Of a stretch of 64,000 bases of DNA, positions 42,701-55,400 are shown piece by piece. Each line of letters begins with the position of its first letter. Position 1 is the stretch's first letter. The DNA lies in assembly GCA_022577435.1 (NCBI GenBank), contig JAKOON010000006.1, positions 13,586,501 through 13,650,500 of the forward strand. The letters are read 5' to 3'. Below the pieces are notes generated by a model. It was not told the origin of the DNA and made no database searches. It worked only from the letters and a program-made list of their open reading frames with translations. Position numbers and translations under genes: made by a program. Source of the DNA: Embiotoca jacksoni (taxonomy: Eukaryota > Chordata > Actinopteri > Embiotocidae).

Positions 42701-45700
42701 ATTGGGAGCCCCATCACATGGTCACTGCCTGTTCATCAGATGACTAAAGTCACATTTCACAAGCCTAACACAGCCATCAATCAACCATCAAGACGTTGTT
42801 GATGTTCATACTGTACAAGATCAGATTGAAAAGTTCTGAGACTGTTCCTGTTGTGAGTGAAAGGAGCGCAACAGTGATATGTACAAACACAAAATTTGAT
42901 GTACGCCTGGCCTCTGCTCATGTCCATGGACCAGCGGTCTCAAAAAAGTGCATAACTCGGGTGCTGATCAAGTGATGTAACTTGTTACACTCACTCATTA
43001 AAGTTATAGCCTCTTCCTGCTGCATGCACATCACATGTAACAAGTGCCGTGTCTTGACTTTTTGATCCAGCCTTGTTTACTCCAAGAAAATGTGTTTTGT
43101 ATTTGTAGTGTCTGGATGGGTTTTTTTTCCTGAAGAAGAACCAACTTGGACATATGATTTTTGCATTCATAACATGCATGACAAGTGAAGATGTACAGAA
43201 AATAAATCATAATCCAAGTATATTACAATAGTTCTAAATATATTTTAAGAAATACAATTTTCTAAACCAGAATCTAAGATCTAAGATTGTTGACTTCAAT
43301 CACGTCACAGTGGATGATTTTGTTGTGTTTGGTTCATATTTTGCAGCTGCTCTTGAAGTAGCTACAGATGCAACAACAAGATGCAGGCAGGAAAACCAAC
43401 AGACCAGACAAACCAGCTAATCAATAAAGACATCAGCCATCAAGGCAGACACTCAAAAACTGCCACCTGTGGAGAAGTCCTTCCTGCAAGGCTGTGATAT
43501 AAGATCAATACCTAAATCCATTTGAGCTTGAAAGAGAGCCGAGAGTGAGAACATACAAGCTTGTTATAAACCACCACTCCTACGAGTGGAAGGGCAGAGG
43601 GTGAGGTCACAGGCCTGAGAGGAACTCGTACTGTTTAAACTGCATGGGCACAACACGTTACTCTCACCAGCTGCATTACATTTTACTGACCACCACACCC
43701 GATATATTTCATATAAACACTAGCATCTGGTGCTCAGGTAAGTATACAACACCTTGACAATTATGAGCATTGGCGTTTCTTCCGCGTCGTCCTCTTTGTC
43801 TCTCTCTGTGTTGGTCTCAAAGATATTGCGGTAGTTCTGGATGAGTTTGATCATGATCTTGTTACAGATGTTTATGTCCTTCATTGCTTCGAAACCAGGA
43901 GCCACACTGGAAAAGAGGGGGAGAGGACAAAAAACAAAAATAAAAGCAAACCGATTACAATCAATCCAAATCATTAAAACATGACAGCAGCAGTAGAAAT
44001 AAAGTTCAACAGAAAATTTTATTTTAGTTGTCAGTTAGTTGACCTAAATCCAGCTTCCCCATTAAATACAAAGTCTGATGCTACTGAGCAGCTGTGGAAG
44101 ATGTTCACTGGGCTGTAGGGCTAATAATAGAACAGCAACGAACGCACACACGCACAAATGAAGAGAACAGGTTGTACACTATGAAAGAGTATCTTGTACA
44201 GTTTTGTTCATCTCATCTGTCAGAATGATTGAGGATAGCAGTTTTAGCTCAGCCACTGACTGCATAATTTTTTTTCTAAATATCTGTAAAAGCTGAAAAA
44301 AGATTGAGATTGGGCAATGCAAAGATTTTCTTAAACACCATGCAATACCATCAGGGAGGTTCCTCATAGGTCTCAAATTCATTCTGCAGCAATGACCACA
44401 AACATACAACCACTCAGAGAACTATTCTAAGCCATAAGGAGAAGAAGAGGAAGACAAAATCAGGGACCAAAGAGGCAATGTGCAAGTGTAGCAAGACCAA
44501 TGTACTGTTATAAACACAGCAAATACTGACTACAATAAGTTGTTTTTGTTTAGTACACTTTATAGAGTTCATTGATAAAACAAAAAGTTGAAAACATCCT
44601 AAGTTTACTTTTAGTGCTGAAAACCTTTGCACAGTACTGTATATCATATAAGAGTTACTTCAAAATTGTTTGCATTTTGATGTGTTTTGTGTTTTAGTTG
44701 TTTTGTTGTTCCTAATACATAGTCAAACACGTAATTTCATAGATTTATTTAGATCAAAACGTGCATTAAACTATTTAATTTATTTTTGAACCAGAGTGCT
44801 CATCAAAATATATTGCATTGTTTGCAGTGACAGGACAGTTTAAACACAAGTGTATGTGTAAAGAAATGAATTTAAGGGGCATTTAAAAGCAGGCTCTGAA
44901 TTCCAGGAATAATGTAAGTGTCACAGCTGTCAAACACTGTGCTTTTATTCTCACTAAATAAGCTACAGCACCACCTACTGGTCAAACACTTTCAAAGAAA
45001 CATGAACTTTTAACATCTTTCCATCCTACTGCTTTAATATGTAAAACCAATGTTTAATATCTAAATTATCAATCATAAAAGGGGAAAGTTGACTGACTAA
45101 CTGCCTATTTTCCAGACTGGGCTGAGCTGCCTCTCTGCTGTTTCAAGACGGCAGTAAACATACTTTGTAAAGGTCACTGTGAAGACACCAGACTTGACAA
45201 AACGTTCAGAAATCTTAGTTATGTCCTTTACGTTTAGTAAACACTCATATGTGTTTAGTTAAGTTTCATCCTGTACCCCTAAGTGTGGATCATTAAAACC
45301 AATATCAGACTGGGGCCTAAATTGAACCCTAACCCAGTGATTGAATATAATAATGGTGGAAGTGTTCAGTAAGGCACTTTCATTTTGAATGGTACTTGTT
45401 TAGCAATACAATATTCAACACGTTTGATTCTGATTGTTTCTTCCTATTACCGCTTGTTGTCATGGTTCAGGGTTATAGTCTGTTGGGTTTCCTGTTGCAT
45501 TTTGACATCACTCACTTCTTGCATCTGTTTGTTTTACTTCCTGCCCTTGTTTTTTTTCCCCCCACCACCTCACCTGTGGTGTGGTAGCGCATCAGCAGTC
45601 GGTGTATTTAGTTCTGCCTTTCCCCGTGTCAGCAGCCAGGTTGTCACGTCTTGCAGGTTCATTTTAGAATGACATGAGTAAAACTTGCAATTTGCTTCAA

Positions 45701-48700
45701 ATGCCGCCTTCTATGTTGTACATTTGGGTCCTTTCCCATGGATAACAGTGACACTATTATTGTTGTTGTTTGTCTTCAGCTCTACAGAGCATTTTGGTCT
45801 CTTTTAGCTTGTTGTTCTTGTTTTTTCAGCTCACAACTTTACGGTTTTGATTTGACTTTTGATTACTAATAAGTAATTAAAAATGATTCTAAATGATTCT
45901 GAATACTCCTGTGTGTCTGCTGAACGTGTTAATCGTCACCCATTTAAGAACACTCTCATTACAAAATGTCTTTGTTGTGTTTAGAGCTTGCTTGGCAGCC
46001 CCCAAGTGGACAAAAAACCTGATCAATGCGGGTTGTAACCCACCAAAGGCTTCAATAACATTGTTGCTAATACATGCAAGTACCTAGTTTCATTCATTTA
46101 TGGTAATAAAAAAAGGCAAAAGCTGCTGTGATGATGAGATTGGTTCATGGGTATTAACTTTGACTGAATAATCACATCATCTACCCTTAAAGAAAATATT
46201 AAACTCACTGGAAAACACTGGGTCCAAACACAGTGGCGAGGTTGAAAGCAGTCATGCGGTTGTCCTTGTGGTTGCTCTCTACGATGGTGAGGAACTGGCA
46301 GAGGTAGCGCAGGAGGCTGTGCTGGACGTCTGGAAGCTTCTGGAGCAGGTCTCTCATATCTGACCAGGAGCCGTCATCACCGCACTCTAGAAATAAACAA
46401 GATATCAGATTATATCAAAAGTGGGGTTCCCACTAAATATATTAATTTCTTTCGGCCCATGTAGTTTTTTTTGTTCAGGAAAAAAACTGAAACTTGTTTC
46501 AAACAATCTTTAGTGGACAGGTTGATAAATACGCCTGTGCTTTAAGGTACTTCTCATCACTGGCATTTTGCCTGGGTCTATTTACTCACAATGTAGTCAT
46601 AACCATTAAACGACTACTGACTACACTTACATGAGCAATTTTAATTCCTTAGCAGGAGTTCACAAAAAAGAAAACAGACTTTCAATGATTAAAAGTTTCA
46701 GTGAACCACATTCAAACTTTAAGTATAGTAAATAGTATTACAGCCCAATTCCAGCGGGCAGTGATAGTCCCATGCACCTGGTCTCTGTAATATCTTAAAT
46801 TATGCTGACTAATAGTACGTGACCATTACCAGAAAAGAGCCTGAAAATATGTTGATGCTATTACTTGGGATACATAATTGGGCCAGAGTTGGATAAAGGG
46901 ATATTACTACTGATCCTGAAAGACTGAGTGACGCAAAAATTGTGAGTGCGTACTTCTGAGTGTGTGTGCATGCGTATGAATGCGGCTATGTGTACGTCTC
47001 TCTCAGTATGTGGGGAGAGGGGGGGGGGGGATAGTTGAGAGTGCTCACAGCAGCTCCTTTTACAGCTGGGTAAAGTTCAGATACTGTGTGCATATATGGT
47101 ATGTAGATCTAATTGTATTTTGTTACAAAATTAGTTATTTTGTTTTTCAAAATTATTACTGCACTGGATGAAAATTAAGATGCTTCATTATGGTTAATCT
47201 TGTGATTATGGAAAAAAAAAATTACAAATAATTGCCTGAACTTCCCAGAATGTAATGTCAATCAGCTAATTTTTTTTTATTCTGTAAGAATCCTTAAAAG
47301 GTTTTCAGTTTATAACAAATAGTGAAATGCACAAAATCCTCAGATTTTGAAATCCCTAACCAGCAACTGTTTGGGATTTTGACTGGACAAATTACTCAAA
47401 AGCGAGCAATTCTCAAAATATCAACTGAAAAATCATCTGTCGAATTTATTAATTAATCACTAATATTATATTAACTAAGAGTATAACATTACTAGTAAGA
47501 ATTACCCAAAAAGTAAAAACATCCCAAGGACAGAATACATTTTTACTTATTTGATTCAAGTAACAGTCTCACTTGAGTTGAAACTATTAAGCCATTGTTA
47601 ATTTTGTTAATGCATGACCTACACGCAAATATTCTGGAACCATGAATATTTACAATTCATTCAAATTAATCTGCAACTATCTGTCAATTCATCATATGAC
47701 TCAGCTGTTTTTAAATTCTTTAATACTGTAAAAGAGGACAAAACAATTTTACTAAGTACACCAAAATAATTGTATTCAGTATTTATAGCCAAGAGCATCT
47801 CCCTAATGGTGCATTTGGCTGGAGGTCCTGAAAAATCAGGCTGATATTTATGAAGTCGATGAAAGCAAAGCAAATACTGCAGCCAAAATGTATACTCTTC
47901 TCCCATCAAAAAGATTTACCCCGGTGTTGAAAGAGAGCCGAGAGTGAGAACAGACACTTGACGGTTCAAATGACTCACTTTAGCCTTTACACCCTCAGAG
48001 ATCATCACCAGAAATATGAGGTGCATCACTCTTCACATCACGTAGACTCTCAGACTCTCATTTAGTCAGCAGTGCCTTTTCAAGCACTGCCATGTGCAGA
48101 TGGCACTGCTAATAGTCAATTTGAGCACCTAAGAATAGCCTTGATTTCCAGGCAGTCGGAATCATGCACCAGATACTCCCTACACTTGAGAAGGTATTAC
48201 TCTCTACTATCTGTGGATATGTATCACATGACGGCTGTCAAAAAACAGTAAAACCTGATCATCTAATTCTAGTAGACAAATAGGCAGACGACTAATAGGC
48301 TAAAGATACAATGAGACTCAAATGAGACCACAAATTGGTGTGTTACCTTGGTAGTGTTGTACCAGTGCCTGTTGGACTGTTGAGTCTACGAGACCCTCTG
48401 GCAGATCTCGGAGGTACTGTTTGAGCAAGCTGGCCACGGTACACGAGTCCGATTCAGACAGAAGGTCCACATCCTCACCACTCTCCAGCTTCTGTTTCAG
48501 GGTCTCCACAGCACGGACGTTCCCATTTACTCTGAACAGACCCTCCTGATGCAGTGCTGGAGGAAAGGGGCAGAAATGCTATTTAGTTACATGAAACACG
48601 TGGTACAAAGAGCTATCAATCACTCCGCAAGATAACTTAAATGTAGTTTATTGGGCCCTTATGATGCTTTATGATCCTTAGACCAATATAACATATCTCA

Positions 48701-51700
48701 ACACTGTCAGTACAATTAACCATTAAGTATGATAGAGATATCTACGGTCAGGGGATGGTCTGACCCCTTCATATTTCATTCAGCACCAGTATATAGTCTG
48801 GATTTCCCTTTGGCCCTATAATAGCCATGCTTTTTTTTTTTTTTTTTTTTTTTTGCTAACTTTCCTCTTGCAAAAAAAAAAAAAAAAATAAATAAATCAG
48901 GCTTAAACTTGTACTCAATAAATCTAAAAGTTTAACACTTCATTTTTGCCATCCTGTGATTTAAAAACTGCAAAAATAATTAGTTTCTTTCATATACACT
49001 CTTGTAAACCTTTGATTACCAGGTGAACTTTCTTGTTTAGTAAAAAGCTAAAAGTGTACCTTGGCTAAGGTTTGGCCATAAACCTCTTTCTTGGTAAAAA
49101 AAAAAAACTGCCTTCATTTTTGCATAGAAGACAAAAAAAACAAACAAAACAAACAAAAAAAATTAATAACAGCGAAATAATCAACAAACATTTTGCAGAT
49201 GATCAAGAACTACCTTTAACCCGAGGATAATTTGCGCACACACATACGTACACTTGTTACGTTGTCTGCAGAAGTGCGTTCACACGTGAGGAGTAGCGCA
49301 GCCTCGTGCTCACAGCGACCAAAATTTGCGTACGAAGCTGGACACTTTTTTTTTTACCCTCAACTTTGGCCATATTGATACGTAACGGAAGAGGGAGGAG
49401 CCATAACGCCGGAAGAAATGCAGTAATTGCGACGAACACGTAACAATACAAATAATATTACTCCTACCCCCTCCAAGTAGTACTGTACAGGTGATGGATA
49501 GAAGCCATAACTGAGACACAGGGCGCGAACACACCTGGACCAGAAGAAGGCCAAACAACGCCGGTAGATATTTTGGCGGGAAACATTTAAACGTTGCGGC
49601 CATCGTTTCCGGTAAGTGCACAAGCCTTAGTGCGATTTTTAGCATAGGATGTGAACGACTGACGGTGTCTGGGCCTTAGATACAAACCCGGGACACTGTT
49701 TCTGAATATAGATGTTACATTTGAGCACTAAAGACCATAATACCCATTTCACCTCCGTGGCACTGGAGTGGAGGCAGAAACATTAGGGATGGAGTCCTTA
49801 AAAGAAATATGGACCTGGTGGGTTTTTTTTGTTTTTTTTTCCCTGCAGAAGGTAATATATTATTTTCTTCTATATTTATGTTTAATAGTCAGGAGTTCAT
49901 CTGAAGTGGAAAGTAATATGTACCCTGACGGTTGCTTAAGAAGCTGCCAGATTTATAGCTTTGTGCGTGGAGAGGGGTTTTACTCCACTACTAAGCACTG
50001 GCATTAATAGTTTGTTTAGTAGACTATATTGATTACTTTAGGAAGCCTGCAGTTTCATCTGCTATGAGCAATGAGTTTGTCTCTCTTGTAGCGACATCTA
50101 GTGGTCAAACAGAAGATATTATAATAAAGTGGGTCAGTAGAGTACTGTGTTTTTTGGTTTAAACTCCTATCTACAAATACTCGTTGATTATTTAAATTAA
50201 ATTCCTTTGCAGTTTTGCTACCTTTGAGAGAGACAAATTGGCTACTATTTGTTTGTTTGCGGCATTATCAAAACCTAAATTGTTTTCGTTTTTTTTTTTT
50301 ATCACAGTGAACATCAAAGCTGCATAAATCTTTGTCAGTTAGAATATTATCTGAGGGGAAAGTACACTGATGGATTCCCGTGGTGTACTGATATGTTACT
50401 TAGTTAAAAAGGTAATTGTTTTTTGGTAGTGTACTAGGTAACATGGAGGTGCAATGCTTACTATATTTTATATAAGGCGTGCAATTACAAAAGTTAAATA
50501 TTTCAAGCACGCTTAAATTCTTCTTCTTGTAGTTTGTACTTGATGTTTGTTTTTTAAAATGAAGTTAAACTAGAATCCTGGAACAGAGAAAAAGAAACAC
50601 TCATACAATCATTAAAATCTGTAAAACCCAACAGCCCATAATATAAAGTGCTTGTGATTGGCATTGAACTGGCAAGAAACAATGATTATGGTCTTTTTTA
50701 AGGCATATGATCCAGCATTTCAATTCTACTTTATGATGTAATTTGTTTTGCCTCACCGTGCTTGCGGAGATGCTCCACCATCTTCCGCACCACCAGGGGC
50801 ACTCCACCCTCCATCAGGCCGTGCTCTCGCAGCTCGAACAGGGATGCTCCAAACAGCTTGGTGTGCTTGGCTGCCACTGTTCTGGATCTCAGAATGGGCA
50901 TCTGCACCATCTTCTTCATGTCTTCTTTAACCTGCACTGCTGTCTTGTTGTGCTGCAGGGAGAGCAGAGAGCAGCAGTCAACTACTGCCACGGGGCACAG
51001 AGTGCGGCGCTAGAGCCGGCATCACGGGAGGCACCACTGAGACACCTGCTCCGGAGGAAGCGTCACTCCACTCCGTAGACTAAAAGGTTAGTAGGGTGAT
51101 GGCGACTCTGTGGAGCCCATGCATGCACACCTCCTGCACTGTCATGTTCTTAAAGGACAATATGTGCTGAGCACTGGAAGGAAGAGAAAGGGGAGGGCTG
51201 GCAGTGCATGTGTTGCTATGACAAATATCAGGTTACCATGCAACACCTTTGGTTAAAGTCATGGCCAGAGTGACACTCACCTGCACAAATAGACATATGA
51301 AAGCACATGCAGACAAACACTCTCACGTGTCGTGTATATAAATATGAATGGATAGTAAGGAGAACAGATCAGGCAGGAGTTTGTGGCCGGAGCTGAAAGA
51401 ATCACCAGTCCACTTGTTTACATTTGGCCGTGAAGGACTGGCAGAGAAAATGTTTTACAAAAAAAAAATCTTCTGTGCGTGCCTTTCAGGAGTTTATGAA
51501 GCTTATGTATAAACTGAAAGTGAAGCATGCACAAGTTGGCGCCTTAAACAAACATTGTTTTAATCTAGTTGTGTGTGTGTACCTGTATTACCCATGTTGT
51601 GAGGACATTAATCAAAACTGTCACATTGTGAGGACTGAACTTCTTTTTTGATGTGAAAAGCAAGTCCCCATCTTCATATCATAAAATTTGAGGGTGACGA

Positions 51701-52425
51701 CTTGGTTTATGTTTTTATGTTTTAGGTGAGGCTAAGCAAGTTAGCTGTGGTTATGGTAAGAGTAGGTCTGCAGGAACTGAATGTGTAATGTCCTCTGAAG
51801 TAACAGAAACTCTATAAGCACTTAGATTATTTACTTAAAACAAGCAGCAATATTATAATGTAAAAATACAGTTACAGTTTAAAGTATTACCTTCAAAATT
51901 GTACTTCTGTAGAGGGGTGGAAGAAATTATTCAACATGTTGTAATTAAACTACTCATTATTTAAAAGAGGATGTTTGTAAGTGCTATATCGCACATTATT
52001 TGATTATCTTATAAACAATTACAGGGACGTTATTTTTAATTCATTATTGTGTAAATAATATTCTACCAGTTGGTTGAGGTGTATCTAATTTTACCTACTT
52101 TATATACTGTTGATTAGTCGACTATAAATTCATGCTTAACTTTTTATAAACACATTTGTTACACAAAAACCTAATCTATACAATAACTGGCATTAAAAGA
52201 AGTAAAGTAGAAAATAAAACCTTTCCCTTCCAAGTGTAGTGGAGCTGAAAAAGAGGAGCAAAAAAAAAAAATGACTGTACAATAACTACAAGTAACTCAT
52301 GTACAGTAGCTGAGTTGATGTACTGAGGTACTTTCCACCATTTATGTGCTTTAATCATACCTGATAACTTATCAAGGCAAACAGTGCCACATGGTCTCGA
52401 TCTCTTCATACAGATACCCAGCTTT

Positions 52426-52497
<72 letters not shown>

Positions 52498-55400
52498 GAA
52501 ATCTCATCTCCATTCAATGAGGTATTATTAAAGCAGGATATATTACTTATTTAATTGGCACATTTTCCTGCAGTGTAATACATTTCTGTGTTTGTTTAGT
52601 CGTCAGGAGCAAGCTAGATAATATACACAAACCAGAAGCAGGTTTTGGGCACTGGCTGAGGAGGAAAAGACTTCCTGCGCTTCTGAGCAAAGCGCACTAT
52701 TGTAACCATAGCAACGATTAGGCCATGTGACACATGGTAATTCCAGAGTTCACCACTTCACACTTACCCACACAGTGAAATGAAAGACTCAGGCTATATG
52801 ATTTGGTCACGATGAAGTCCATAGGAGCAGAGTGTATTTACTGTGCAAGGAACTTCGAAGTATGGGAGTGAATACGTAATACTGAATTTGTACCCTTGGT
52901 TACTAGTTGTTTAAACTGAATGGGTAAAGTCCTGCCACAGTCCGGTCAGCTGATTAAAGCCCACCTCACAGATGGTGCTGAAATGGCTAAAACAAAATCT
53001 TTGCCATGGCAGATGCTCTGACAGTGCTAATACATCATACATTCACACTTAGAAGGATCTGAGAAGCAAAGCAGGGTGGTATGTGCTCATGGTGGTTAGT
53101 CCGGCTATCCAGCAGATGCATAAAACTGCTTCATACTTGGATGGCTGCTTAAGGTGAAGCAAAATTTGATAGGCTACACGGCCTTGATATATTCTAATGT
53201 AATAGACTTGCTGTATCATCAAGTGTGATTAGAACTGAAATATAAATAGGTTATAACTAAGAGTTTTGGACAGGAATAAACAAGAAAGCCATGATTGTAC
53301 TTCCACAAAGTTATGCACAAGAACTTCAGACTTTAAAAAAAGAAAAGGAAAAATAAATAACTCTATGGTAGATGAGAAAATATCCTTAGACGACCAGTTG
53401 GTGCAGTTTATAGTATATTTCATAGACACAATAGTTCATTGTAATGATGTACACAGCACAGTTTATGTTGTAACCTTCCGACGCCACACGCAACATCCCG
53501 TAGTACTACTACTGCAGGAGTTAAAGAGTTAAGCTGGTCTGAGCTAGATCTGATTGTGAGAAGTCTTACTGAACAGATGTCCCCTAAATCTGTCTTTACT
53601 ACCAGACACACACACACACACACTAACCCCATCCAGGTTTTCTTAGTCTGCATGTACGCACAACCTCAAACTAGATCAAAATTTTGTATATAATATATAT
53701 AGATATATACTGTACTGTATATACTGTGCATTTTATATATATATTTTATATTTTTACTGCTATTTTACTGCTATTTTATTGCTTTTCTATTGTTCTATTA
53801 TTATCTTATTGCTTCTGTATGCTGCTGCAGCGAAAAAAAATTTCCCTCGGGGATTAATAAAGTAACTACCTAACCTAACCTAAAATCGGGTCTACAGCTT
53901 TATCAGTAGACATCCAAGACCAACAAAAGGCACCGGTCAAGTGGTTAACTCTCACTGCAATAATCAGAATGTATAGAAAAGTTCCTTCATATCCTATTAA
54001 CAATAACGACAAAAAACCCACTGGTAAACACACAAACACTGATTATGTTAAACTCAATAAAAGGGTCAATAATCCAATGAACTTCTAACACAAGGAGGAA
54101 ATACTGAGAAAACACTAAATGGTAACTGTAAATGATATCTGTATGTCTGGCACAGTGGTGACAGAACTTGACATCTTGCAAAAATGAGAGCGCAACAATT
54201 TACATTCTGTAGTGAATTACGACAAGATGCAAGAATTTAAGGACACATTGAAGAGTATAAGTGCTCCCACCTTCACACCACAGCTGAGATGTAGTTTAGG
54301 ACATGATGTAAAACCCTGGTTGTTGGTAAGGGGCCTCTGGAAACACGTACTTGTGCTTTTGTCTCTACTTTGGTCTCAAAGTAACTGTTAAAAAAACAAC
54401 AACCTCCTCACACTGAATTCTCGCACCACAGGATCCGTTTGCAGAGTTCAAAGTGTTTACAGTCAAGATGCGCCTGAGAAACTCAAATATCTGTGGGGGC
54501 TGTGTGAACCAAAGCAGCCAAGAATAAAGGGAATCACACGCTGTTTGTACCCAATTGCCTCTATTGTTTACCAAGTTGACTGTTATTCACCTTATAATGC
54601 TCCTCCCCTCCCCCGTCTTTATAATGTTTTCTCACTACAACTTCTGACAGGGAAAGAGAAGCCTGCTACTGTCCGAGGACTGAGTGAGTTTTCATTTCCC
54701 CCCCCTCTGAAAAGCGTCTTGAATATTTACTGAAATGTCAGATTTTCCTACACAGTTTGAGTGAAAAAGTCTCTCTGAAGATTTTTAGAAATAGACTGCT
54801 AACAGGACGGGCCATGTACCCATGTCTTCTACTTGCTCAGGAAGGGGATTGCAAGTCCAAGCTTGTACCCTCCCTTTCCTACCCTCCACACACCTCCTCC
54901 CCTCGGTCTGGCTCTCCCCCTATGTGGGTGGCCATTGAAGCAACTGGTAGCAAAAGCACCACAGGCTCCACAAGCAACAGCTGCTTAGCTCAAAGACACT
55001 ACTGCAAGACACAAGGAGTTTTTAAAAAAAATACATACAAATTAGGCTTGTAAAGTTGTGTAATGCCTATAAAGACACTGTTTCCAGTCAGGAAATGTTG
55101 GGAAAGTGACCTCATTGAGGGTTGAATCATTGCTTGGAAATAAATTTGAGGTATGGACAGAAAACGTGAAGCTCACAGTGTGTTTTTCTCTTGAACTGTT
55201 ATGTTGCTGTTAAAAGATGACAGATTAAGATTAGTGCTGACAGGCGAGGAGGGTGCTGTTTTAATTAATAGAAGGAAAAGTGTTCACTATCACCCTGCAA
55301 ATCAAGCTTCTTGTGAGCAAAGTTACTTTGTTTTAGTGACGGAAAGTTAGTTTTACCGCAGGGAAAGGAGATTTTTTTTCCCCCCCTCCTTGCCATTTTA

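Larger units (their letters stand above)
41867..43752 (-). other. fam13a intron 5 (1.9 kb), diverged repeat
   Basis: It contains copy B of the repeat shared with 17630-17800 (42950-43085) and one copy of a 26-bp word at 43528-43553. Frames near 42180-42400 have moderate CpG but no convincing splice pair. Confidence 0.5.

Noticed and set aside
48831..48888. Poly-T/poly-A pair as a retrotransposon boundary
   Set aside because: No element body or target duplication around it; kept only as a simple repeat.
50731..51078. Several plus-strand frames opposite fam13a exon 2
   Set aside because: Antisense shadows of a confirmed exon.
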